Assembly: GCA_031835245.1 (NCBI GenBank)
Contig: JAVKOQ010000117.1
Span: 99,908 to 163,907 of the forward strand
Direction: 5' to 3'
Source of the DNA: Balamuthia mandrillaris
Lineage: Eukaryota > Discosea > Longamoebia > Balamuthiidae
Length of the DNA: 64,000 bases
Positions 18,204 through 27,985 of this stretch are shown here, piece after piece. Position 1 is the first letter of the stretch. Each line of letters starts with the position of its first letter. Position numbers and translations under genes: made by a program. The notes beneath the pieces were generated by a model that saw nothing but the letters and a program-made list of their open reading frames with translations, made no database searches and was not told the DNA's origin.

Positions 18204-21200
18204 ATGAAGGGATGGGGAGGCATGCGCTCCGACTCGGCCTCCTCCGCACAAACCATCTCTGGCGGAACCTTTCTGGCTTTGGTGCTTTCTTTCATCGATG
18301 AAAATGGTAGCACTCTCTCTTTTTTTTTTTCTTCATCAGTCAGCTCTCTCTCTCATCTTTCTCTTTCTCTTTGTAGAACAAGCTCTAAAGAACAACACGA
18401 CCAAGTTCACGTTGAATCCTGTTTGTCTAAAGTTTCTGTCGGAGAAGCTCCTCGAGTTTAAACGAACAGGTACCTCTTCTTTTCTCTTCTCTTTTTTTTT
18501 GCTTTGCTCTTTTCTTTGTTGTTGTTTTTCAACAACGAAAGAAAATATATTTATAATTTTTTTTTAAAAAAAGGACGCAGAGTGAGTTCGGTGCAGCAGA
18601 GTGCCAAAGCGATCAAGTATCGTGAGACCATGACGCGCATTGCGTACTTTATCGATGAGCTCAAAACCCTAAAAGTTGGTTTTCTTGTTGTTCTTGTTCT
18701 TGTTCTTGTTCTTGTTCTTGTTCTTGTTCTTGTTCTTGTTCTTGTTCTTGTTCTTGTTCTTGTTCTTCTCTCTTCTTGTTCTTGTTCTTGTTCTTGTTCT
18801 TGTTCTTGTTCTTCTTCTTGTTCTTGTTCTTGTTCTTGTTCTTGTTCTTCTCTCTTCTTCTTCTTCTTCTTCTTGTTTTGCTTGGTCTTATTTTTTTAAT
18901 TATTTTTTTTGGCAATGAGCACAGATAGAGCCAACGCACGTGGGTGTATTGGAATCCACTCATCCCATTGACCTTTCTCTCTTTAGGTCAGTCGAACATT
19001 TAGAGGTACCGTTCTCTTCATATTTGCGAGAGGAGAGAAGAGAGAGAAAGAAGAGACGCACGCAATCAAAAGAGAAATGCGGATTTTGTCTCATTAACAG
19101 ATCGTCATGTTCTCTCATAACTGATGCAAACAGTTGCAAGGCTGCAAACCACAGCTTATAGAAGGGTTGAAACAAAATTGGAGCAAACAACTATCTGTGC
19201 TGATAGTGGAGGAAGCTGGAATGACAAGCTTGGAAGAGTTATTGGCTGTTAAAGAGAACAAAGGAGATGAACACTTGAAAGAAAAAGAGAAAGAGAACGA
19301 GCAAAACGAAGAGGGGAAAGAGGCAGATGGCGTAGAACCTTGGTACAAAAAGACAGGAGGCGCATGGCACAAGTTGCGGTGGCTCAAGTGTACTCGAAAC
19401 GCAATCACACGGCTCGATGAGTCTCTGGTAAGGAAACGCTCCAATTATCATCTTCTTTTCCATCAAACTAAGTCATTTTCCTTGTCTGTCCCACTTGCTT
19501 TGCTTTTCCTATTGTATTCTCTTCTTCTCTCGTTTTCGCTTCTCTTTCTTCTCCACTTCTTTCTCTGTTAAACAGCATGAATTGGTGCACGTGACACGCA
19601 TAGAGCTGCAACACAACGCCATTTTCAAAATTGAGAACTTGCAGTATTGCATAGAATTGGAGTATCTCAATCTGGGCTTCAACAAGATATCATCAACGTT
19701 CCAAATCAACCATGTCATAGGCTCTCTCAAATTTCTCATTCTTCGCGACAACATTCTCAAAAGTACACTTGGCTTGGAAAGGTTTCTTTCTCTTCTGGAC
19801 CTTCTTCATTTTTCTCTTCTCTGCTTAACTAACAAAAACAACAACAACAAAAAGAATCCTCTCCCTTGAAAAGTTGGATCTATGCGATAATCTAATAGAA
19901 GACTTCGAGGAAATTGAGCGGCTAAACTGTCTCCCATTGTTAGAGGGACTTTGGACAAAAGGCAATCCTATCGACGCCAAACCCAACTATCGTCTTCGCA
20001 CCATCGCTTCCTTTGGTCCCAACTTGGAAACATTGAATGGATCCCCTATTACTGACGAAGAACAGCGGTACAGATATCTCATGCAACAACAACGTCGGAA
20101 ATCGTCTAGAACAACTGAGGATGGTTCAGCAACTCCTTCTAAAAACACTTCCTCTTCTCAGAGTAACTCTCCCATACTGCGAGCGCAAACAATGAGCTCG
20201 CTCGCGATTCCAGTCTTTGGAGGTTCTGTCAGCGCCGCTTCTTCGCCATACGGTTCTTCGTTTAGGGACAACACCAGTTCCTTTTCAACTCACTCTCCAT
20301 CTCTGCGCTCTCAACAGAAGAAGAAAAAGGTACTCTTTGGTTTTCCGTTTCTGTGTCCTTTTTCCCTGCCCTATTTTTAGTTTGATTGTTTATTCATTTG
20401 TTTTCAAATGAGCAGAAGAAAAAGAAGAGAGTGGCCGTTATCGAAAATTTGCCCAGCCCACAAAACTTTGAAATCAAAAAGTATACCAACAGCACTCCTC
20501 TCATCGAGCCAATAATAGAAGAGGCAGAACAGCCCACCACCAACACTACTCCCGAACAAAACGACACGTCTGTTTCTTCTTTATCTCAAGTCGAACAAAA
20601 CAAGGACAAAGAGAAAAAGACAACTGAAGGAGAAGCAAATAAAACAACATCAGAACAAAACGGGAAACATTTGGATGTCTACAACGATGATGACGACGTT
20701 GAAGCGTTTCAGAGCAAAGTACAAGCGTTGCACAAGGAAGGAGGCACTCGGTGGTTGCTCGTTTTGAATGAACTTCAAAAGGCTGAGTCGCCAGAAACAA
20801 AACGACAGAGAGAACGACAGGAGAAGGCAGTGCAAGAAGAGCAAGAGAGAGAGCGCAGAAAGAGGATGTACGAAAAAATGCAGCTGCTTCAAAGACAAGC
20901 TTCGCAAAGAATAAACGAGAAGATTATCAACGAGATATCTGAGGATAAAGATGAAAAGAAGGCTGCTGCTTCTTCAACGGAAAAACAGGAGGAGAAGAAA
21001 GACGCTTCTGCTTCGTCACCACCTACCCCGTTGACCACTCCTGGTGAGAAAAAATCATCACCCGTTGTGGACAAAGGAAAAGAGAAAGACAAAAGAGAGA
21101 GCAAGTCCAATGTTAATATTGATATGGATGCCGTTGATGATATGTACGTATCTTTGATTCTCTTTCCATTTTTTTCCATTTTTCAAATCTTTTGACATTT

Positions 21201-22508
21201 CTTTACCATGGGTTACACTATAGCACGGAAGATTTTGCTGTGGAGACAGAAAAAGGAGAGCCGAGAATATTGCTGGTGGGCAATGTCAACATCACAGAAG
21301 CTGACGTTACTACTGGCAGAAATATTATCTCGCGTCCATCCAAGTATCTTTTCAATGTCACAGACGTTACGCCTGGTACTTCCATCGCTCGTCTCCCTCC
21401 CTTCTCTCTCTCTCTCTCCCTTTATTTTGTCTCTCCTCTTCCTCTGTTTGGCCTTACGAACCCATGAAAGCGAAACTATGTGCTTTTGTGATTTGCACCG
21501 GCCATATAACAAAAAGGACAGAGTAGATTTTCATAATTTACTTTGTGTATCGTGTTGGAATGAACTGATCTCTTTCGCTGGCTACAATAGCCAAATTTCT
21601 TCTATTGAGAGAGATCCATCCATGGATGCAACATTCATTTACTTTGTTCTTCTATCCCTTCTCTCTTTCTGTCTTCCCCTCTTTTTCTCTTTCTCTGAGT
21701 TTGCTTAACAAAACCGTTCAAAAAGGAGGGCAAGGTTTTGCTGTTGTTCGTTTGGACTTTTGGCCACCGCGAAGATGGGCCACAATGGAGAACAGAACCG
21801 CAGTGGTGGACAGTTCGACCTACACTCTTGAAACCTTTGAGCAAAAGAGTCATCTCGTTGCGTTATTGCAGAAGCATATTGAACGGAATAGCAAAGCACA
21901 AACTCAGGTGCAGTGCATGAACTGCTCCAAAGTCTTTACTGTGGAAGCAGGCGTGAAGCAGGTTGTGAGCTGTCCCAATTGTAACGGCTCTTTCCTCATT
22001 TACTACGAAAGGTACTTTTTGACCTTTCTGCTTCTACGTTCTTCCTGCTTCTTTTTGTTTATATTTTGCAATGTTAACTTTCCCTCTCACAAACATCTCC
22101 AGCCCTGACGCTCAAAGCAAAGCCGGCACCAACAATGGGGATAACACGTCCTCACCTGCAATAACGGACTCTGAATCCGCTGAATTACCATCCAGAGAGA
22201 ATGCCACAAGGTTCCTTTATTTATTTTTTCCTCTTCTCAGAATTCTTGTTTAACATCTTACGCTCCGAAAAAAGTGATGCCTCATCAGGAAATACATCTA
22301 CAGAGCAATCCACCTCCCAAGACAGCAATAGCAGCAACACAGTTGCTGCCAATAGAGAAGAATATGATGCCGACAGCATGGATGTCAATCTTCAGCTCCA
22401 TCTCCGGCTCAACTTTTTCAAGGGCGGCTCCGCAGAGCAGCTCGTTTACTTTTTCGCCTCCAACTTAATGATGTATGATGCCAAGAACGACGAAGAGACG
22501 TACGTTAT

Positions 22509-22544
<36 letters not shown>

Positions 22545-23607
22545 GGTCCTTCAGCATTCTAATATCTGTCTCTCCTTTATAGCGTGGCCTATTTGTTACT
22601 TACAACACTTAATCTGTACATTTTGACAAGAAAGCGCAAACCTACAGCACAAGATCCCGGTATTCCTTCATGATTCTTTGTTCCTCTTTCTTCTTTCTTC
22701 CTTCTTCCTAACTGCCATCTCCAAAAGGTTACACGCTTTTAGCCGAATACAAATTAGGACAACTGCGAAGACTCGTCATTGGTCTCTTTTATCAATACTT
22801 TCGATTGGAGGTGGAAGAGTCCAAGGCATTTGTTTTCCTTACGCGAGAGCATGGCCGTACCCACCGCTTCCTAAACCTTTTGTTCTCGACGGTGCAGCGC
22901 TGCGAGGACATCTTTGATCCTATAGAGCCAGTCATGTACAACGAAGAGACCAAAGCTAATATAGCAAATGAGCTGTTGTTGGGTAAACCCGCTCCGATTC
23001 ATGCCTACGCTTTGCTCTTCCACAAAGTTTATCCAACTCGTTCCAGTCTTATTCTTCCTTTTGGAAGAAAAGGTTTCTCTCCTGCTCTTCTCTTTTCTTC
23101 TCTGTCACATGCATGCAAAAGAATTTGTTATTTACTTATTGTTTTTTTCACAAAAGATACGGCGAGCTGGATGAGACGAACTCTCATTATGACGAACGAA
23201 CATCTTATTCTTAGCAACGAAGATTTGGCGCGGTGGCCCAAGCTGCATTATGCCGGCGCAAAGACACCCAACAGTCCCCAGTTTAGACCGATCAGTATGG
23301 TTATTATCAGTGACATCGTTGCATTGGTTTGTTCTCCCATTCTTTCTTGCCGTCTCTTTCTTTCTTGTCTTACTCCTTGTTCTCGCTGTCTCCCTCTTAT
23401 TTGATGCAGGAATTGGATGCCACGGAAGAGACCTACTTCAAAGTGGTCTACGAGAGAGACGTAGTCGACACTAAAGAAAATCTGACCGTGGAGCTGATGA
23501 CGCAAGGCGTGGAGGAGAGAAAGCGGCTCGTGAAAACCATTTCACAGCTGTGGTATGCCTTGTTCAAGCTGCCTTTGACCATAACCACCTCTTCTTCAAG
23601 CGGCTAG
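18204..23607 (+). CDS. STK11IP: STK11IP (LKB1-interacting protein 1)-like leucine-rich-repeat protein
   Basis: Similar in layout to STK11IP/LIP1, which binds LKB1 kinase and has been linked to lysosome and mTORC1 control in animals. An N-terminal helical segment is followed by LRRs at about 19190-19990 (LRWLKCTRNAITRLDESL, then LEYLNLGFNKIS, LKFLILRDNIL, LEKLDLCDNLI, ending in an LRR-cap-like stretch with GNPI). A Ser-rich region and a Lys/Glu helical region at about 20440-21140 come next. A C-terminal domain from about 21190 contains a zinc-ribbon-like CMNCSKVF...CPNC (about 21920-21990) and a conserved block at about 22380-23600. It has more than 15 exons. One intron (about 18675-18920) is mostly CTTGTT repeat. 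The stop at 23607 is the simplest ending. A CT-tract followed by TTGCAG at 23788 hints at an alternative last exon running to 23976. Confidence 0.8.
18676..18862 (+). repeat. (CTTGTT)n hexanucleotide array, intronic
   Basis: About 185 bp of CTTGTT units with short TCTCTCTT interruptions. It fills most of an STK11IP intron and is T-rich on the sense strand. Confidence 0.95.
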
Positions 23608-23748
23608 TTTGTTATTTTTGTTTTGTTGATGAAACCTTTTATTGCTTGTCTTTTCTGGTTTTATTGTTGTTTCTAACGGCTGTCTTATACAAACCTTGCT
23701 GCAATTCAGCCCTCCTTCTCCAAGTTGAGAGAGGAAAGGGATAACTTA

Positions 23749-23785
<37 letters not shown>

Positions 23786-24177
23786 CAGAGAAACAATCCG
23801 AGTTAGTGGTGATGAACAGCTGGACGCAATGCTCCTTTGCTCAGCGAAGGAGAAGGCTTGCAAGCGAGCTCGAGCCAACACAGGGTGAAGATGGGCATCA
23901 CCAAAGGGGGAGGGGAAGCTTGTTCATGTTCGCCTTGGGGTTTGTTGTTGAGCGAAACGACGCCCAGGAATCATGACGACATGATGCACAAAACCTGCCA
24001 CGTCGACACCCAAAAACTATCTGATTGTTCATCGAATAATAATAATAATAATAATAATTAATGATTTTTCGCTTTTTGGTAAAATTTCGATAACAATTCA
24101 GCAAATATCAACAAAAACAAAATCGGAGCGGACGAAGGCGGAGAAGAAGAGAGGGAGAAAGAGAGAGCTTCGCAGAT
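23608..24177. other. STK11IP 3' region and SEC22 upstream region
   Basis: This spacer holds a (CT)n tract at about 23753-23782 that ends in TTGCAG like a 3' splice site, so a spliced 3' UTR or alternative last exon of STK11IP is possible. It also holds CATGACGAC at 23972, GTCGAC at 24002, an (AAT)n run at about 24034-24058, and TTCGATAACAATT at 24086, about 90 bp before the SEC22 ATG. No independent gene is supported. Confidence 0.4.
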
Positions 24178-24685
24178 GCCACAGCTGACTTGGATTTATC
24201 GTGTATCGGACCCGCTGATTCTGACCGCGGAGGAGAGCGAGCAGTTTGAGGAGCACAGAAGGTTGGCGAAACAGCTATGGCAAAAGATTAGGCCCGAGTC
24301 ACCTCGCAGGCACTGCGTAGAAGCAGGCGACCACTACTTCATGTTTGTCTCTCACCTGTTTTTATTTTTACCTCATCTCTTTTTTTCGCTCTCTCTCTTC
24401 TCATCTCTTTTTTTCTCTCTCTCTCCACTTTTTGTTTGTAGGTACATTATAGAGGGAGATGTGTGCTACATAACGCTGTGCGACAGTGTGTACCCCAAAA
24501 AATTGGCTTTGGCCTTCTTGGAAGAGATCAAGAAGGAGTTTGACATACAGTATGGGCCTGAGGTCAAATCTGCACGAAGGCCTTATGCTTTCATCAAGTT
24601 TGGTGCGTTGTTTGTTTAGGAGGAGAGCGCGTATGAGCGAGAAGAGAAACCAATTTAGAGGAAGAGAAAGCATAGAAGCACAATA

Positions 24686-24727
<42 letters not shown>

Positions 24728-25300
24728 AATGGTGCACACAACTGACTATCATTATCGCTTCTTAGATACGTTTATTCAAAAGACCAAAAAGATGTATCTA
24801 GATACCAGGTCTGAACGCAACCTTGACATAGTGACCAAAGAACTCAGCGATGTGCAACGTATCATGTCACAGAACATTGAAGAAATCCTTAACAGGGGCG
24901 ACAAGCTCAATTGTATTCTCCTCTTCCTTCTTCTTCTTCTTCTTCTTCTTCTTCTTCTTGTTCTTCTTCTTCTTCTTCTTGTTGTTGTTGTTGTTCGTGT
25001 TCTTCTTCTTGTTCTTCTTCTTCTTCTTCTTGTTCTTCTTGTTCTTCTTCTTCTTGTTCTTCTTCTTCTTCTTCTTCTTCTTCTTCTTCTTCTTCTTCTT
25101 CTTCTTCTTCTGTTCCGTCACTCACAAGTACACATGCAGCGGTAACATCAAAGTCAGAGAGACTCGTGTTCGAGTCAGAGAGCTACAAGAAGAAGGCCAA
25201 ATGGTTGAACGAAGCTTTGTTTTGGAGAAAGTGGAAGCCCGTCATCATAGTTGGTGTTATTCTCCTCTTTTGCTTTTATCTCTATTTCTTTTGGTTTTGA
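24178..25300 (+). CDS. SEC22: SEC22 R-SNARE of ER-Golgi traffic
   Basis: A longin-type R-SNARE that drives fusion of vesicles moving between ER and Golgi. The longin domain comes first (YIIEGDVCYITLCD, PKKLALAFLEEIKKEFD). DTFIQKTKKMYLDTRS follows, then the SNARE helix ELSDVQRIMSQNIEEILNRG with the zero-layer Arg in NRGDKL. The last exon, after a (TTC)n intron, gives KSERLVFESESYKKKAKWLN and a C-terminal membrane anchor of about 18 residues ending at the stop. Four exons are inferred: joins at about 24343/24442, 24601/24764 and 24914/25140 restore the family alignment exactly. Intron 2 carries a perfect (GA)n run on the sense strand, the reverse of nearly every other intron here. Confidence 0.95.
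24690..24725 (+). repeat. (GA)n microsatellite in SEC22 intron 2
   Basis: A perfect GA run of about 36 bp. It is purine-rich on the sense strand, unlike the CT orientation in the other introns. Confidence 0.95.
24925..25110 (+). repeat. (TTC)n array with TTG/TTGTTC interruptions, SEC22 intron 3
   Basis: About 185 bp of TTC triplets on the sense strand filling most of intron 3. It yields poly-Phe, Leu or Ser shadow ORFs, all spurious. Confidence 0.95.
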
Positions 25301-25417
25301 ACAGCTGGTTGAACAAACATTGTGATGACTTACTATTCATTCACTCACTTTTTTTTTATTTGCTTCTCACTCAGAAAAGTGATCACTCTTTCTCTCTCTT
25401 TCTCTTTCTTATCCTTC

Positions 25418-26274
25418 CTATTTGCGAAGAAACTGTTTGTTGACACAGTTACGAGGACCGCTTTCTCCCGTCAACACTCTCTTCACCTCCAACGCCGCTT
25501 TGGTGCGCATCTCCACAAAGGCCTCATCGCTGTAGAACGCCGTGTGCGGCGTGATGATCAAATTGGGAACATCCTTCAAGTGGCCATCCACGTAGGGCTC
25601 CTCCTCCAGCACATCCAACGCCGCTCCTCTCACCCTTCCGTCCTTCAACGCGGCGAGCAAGGCGGCTTCCTCGATAAGCCCTCCGCGTGCGGTGTTGACC
25701 AAGAAGATGCCTTTGTCCTCCTCGCCTTTGAGCTGCCTTCGCTCGGGGGAGGAGAGGAAGGAGAACGCGGTGGAGTCGAGGAGGTGGTGGTTCGTCCTGT
25801 CGAGGAGGCAGTGCAGGGAGAGGACATCCGCTCTCACCATGGCCTCTTGCAGCGTGTCCACTCGCTCTATGCCCAACGCTTTGTCCAGCCCGTCCTCCAC
25901 GTACGGATCTTTTGTTATGTGTTGTTTTGTTTGTTAACAAGAGAGCAGAGAAGCAGAGAACTAGAGAAGGAGAGGGAGAGAGGGAGAGAGAGAGAGGGAG
26001 AGGGAGAGAGAGAGAGAGAGAAGAGAACCATAGAAGAGAACTTGGAAGCCAAAAGCTTTGGCTCGCATGGCTGCAGCCTTTGGTTTGGTTGAAAAAAAAC
26101 ATAAAGTTGAGTCAACTCAAAAAGCAAATGAAGAACGACGGGACCGACAAGAACAGAAACGAAAGGAGAGAAGGAAGAAAGAGATGAAGGGAGAACGATG
26201 GCGAAGCTGAACCTTTCCTATTTTGCCCAACCCGATGATCACAAAGGTCTTTCCTCTCAACCTGAACAACCACC

Positions 26275-26306
<32 letters not shown>

Positions 26307-27501
26307 AAGAAGAAGAAGAAGAAGAAGAAGAAGAAGAAGAAGAAGAAGAAGAAGAAGAAGAACAAGAAGAACAAAAGAACAAGAAGAACAAGAAGAACAA
26401 GAAGAAGAACAAGAAGAACAAGAAGAAGAACAAGAACAAGAACAAGAAGAAGAAGAAGAAGAAGAAGAAGAAGAACAAGAAGAAGAAGAAGGCGAAAAAG
26501 AAGAAGAAGAACAAGAAGAAGAAGAAGAAGAAGAAGGAAAAGAAGAAGAAGAACAAGAAGAAGAAGAAGAAGAAGAAGAAGAACAAGAACAAGAAGAAGA
26601 AGAAGAAGAAGAACAAGAAGAAGAACAAGAACAAGAACAAGAAGAAGAAGAACAAGAAGAAGAAGAAGAAGAACAAGAAGAAGAAGAAGAAGAAGAAGAA
26701 GAAGAAGAAGAACAAGAAGAAGAAGAACAAGAAGAAGAAGAAGAAGAAGAGGAACAAGAAGAAGAACAAGAACAAGAAGAAGCAAAAAAAGAAGAAAAAG
26801 AAGAAGAAGAAGAAGAAGAAGAAGAAGAAGAAGAAGAAGAACAAGAAGAAGAACAAGAACAAGAACAAGAAGAAGAAGAAGAACAAGAACAAGAACATAA
26901 GAACAAGAACATAAGAACAAGAACATAAGAACAAGAACAAGCGACGGACCTAGTGGCGCCATGAGCGCTGTGAGTGGGCCAACCGCCGGTGGAAGAGACC
27001 ATGTTGGCCAGTTGATGGGTCTTGCGCATAAGGTTCAACACGTGGCTCATCGCAGAGTCGGCCACCTCCTCCACGCCATAGTCGGGCACGTTGGCCACCG
27101 CTATTCCTCTCTCCCCGGCAGCCTTTCATGGACGACGCAGTCTAAGAGACGGAGAGAGATACGAGAGAAGAGAAGAAAGAAGAGAGAGAGAGAGAGAGAG
27201 AAGGGACAAACGGCGAGATCGACAGAGTCAAAGCCAGCCCCTATGCGCACTATCACTTTTGTGTTTTTCAGTTTGTGCTCGATGGTCTCTCGGCCCAACG
27301 CAACTACCAAACCAAACAGACAGTTGAGTCCTTGGTGGATGTGATCCATGGAGAAACAACAACGAAAAAGGTTGGGAGCAACTATTACTACTAACCAAGG
27401 TGCCAAGCAAACACCGCTGACGCCTCTGCGATCTGTTGGTGAAGAACAAGCACCAACAAGAAGAAGAATAACAAAAAGAAAAAGGGGGAGAGTGAGAGAA
27501 G

Positions 27502-27532
<31 letters not shown>

Positions 27533-27687
27533 ACGACCTTTTCTGGGATCTCAGCCTCCGAGTTCAGCTTCCAACATTCCACCCGCGCCACCCCATCCAA
27601 AACCTTTTGCTCGATGTCGGCCTCATCCAGAAAGTCCAACATGACGACCAAGGGCAACGACGAAGGGCCTGCAGCAGCTGCTTCCAT
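25418..27687 (-). CDS. CTBP: CtBP-like D-2-hydroxyacid dehydrogenase
   Basis: NAD(H)-binding protein of the C-terminal-binding-protein family; animal members are transcriptional corepressors and membrane-fission factors. The ATG at 27687 opens MEAAAAG, then PLVVMLDFLDEADIE. VIVRIGAGFDSVDLA, GIAVANVPDYGVEEVADS and HVLNLMRKT follow the family order. The dinucleotide motif is GLGKIG, interrupted right after by an intron. RAKAFGF joins by splicing to QVLFYDPYVEDG. Catalytic-type residues are present: Arg in NTARGGLIEE, Glu in DVLEEEP, and His in TPHTAFYS. The end PRNCVNKQFLRK matches the terminus of the CtBP dehydrogenase domain, with no long C-tail. It has about seven exons; one 688-nt intron (26262-26949) is almost entirely (TTC)n on the sense strand. 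CtBP is closer than phosphoglycerate dehydrogenase because of the RIGAGFD and CVNK blocks. Confidence 0.92.
26276..26940 (-). repeat. Long (GAA/TTC)n array in CtBP intron
   Basis: About 660 bp of GAA/GAAC triplets and hexamers on the plus strand (TTC on the sense strand) fill the intron at 26262-26949. It ends in three copies of a CATAAGAACAAGAA unit near 26895-26932. It is the longest simple repeat in the window. Confidence 0.97.
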
Positions 27688-27985
27688 CTTTTTGTTGTTC
27701 GGCGAAGTGGAATATCATTACGTTCGGGACGTCATGAAAGGAGGAAAGGTGAGGGGTCCTCCAAATTATCACAAAAAGGGAAAAAAAACGCCTCTTCGTC
27801 CAACAACGATATAAACTGTTTTTTTTTTGTTTGTGGCATTGAGGGAAGGGTTTTCTCCACGATCGGTGCCGAAGGGCTGACGAGTTCAGGAGGTTGGAGA
27901 CAGTGTAAACTTTCCATAAGGAACGGAACAAAAGAGAGGGAGTTTCAGTTGAAGATAACAGAGGAGACCGATTCATCAAAAGAAT
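27688..27985. promoter_or_regulatory. Divergent promoter, CtBP (-) / Pro-Ser-rich gene (+)
   Basis: A spacer of about 300 bp between divergent starts. The short ORFs here are antisense to or overlap CtBP exon 1 and lack support. Confidence 0.35.

Noticed and set aside
26117-26962. Large ORFs of poly-Lys/Arg (plus) and poly-Phe/Ser/Leu (minus)
   Set aside because: Artefacts of the GAA/TTC intron array in CtBP; no stop can arise in such a repeat.
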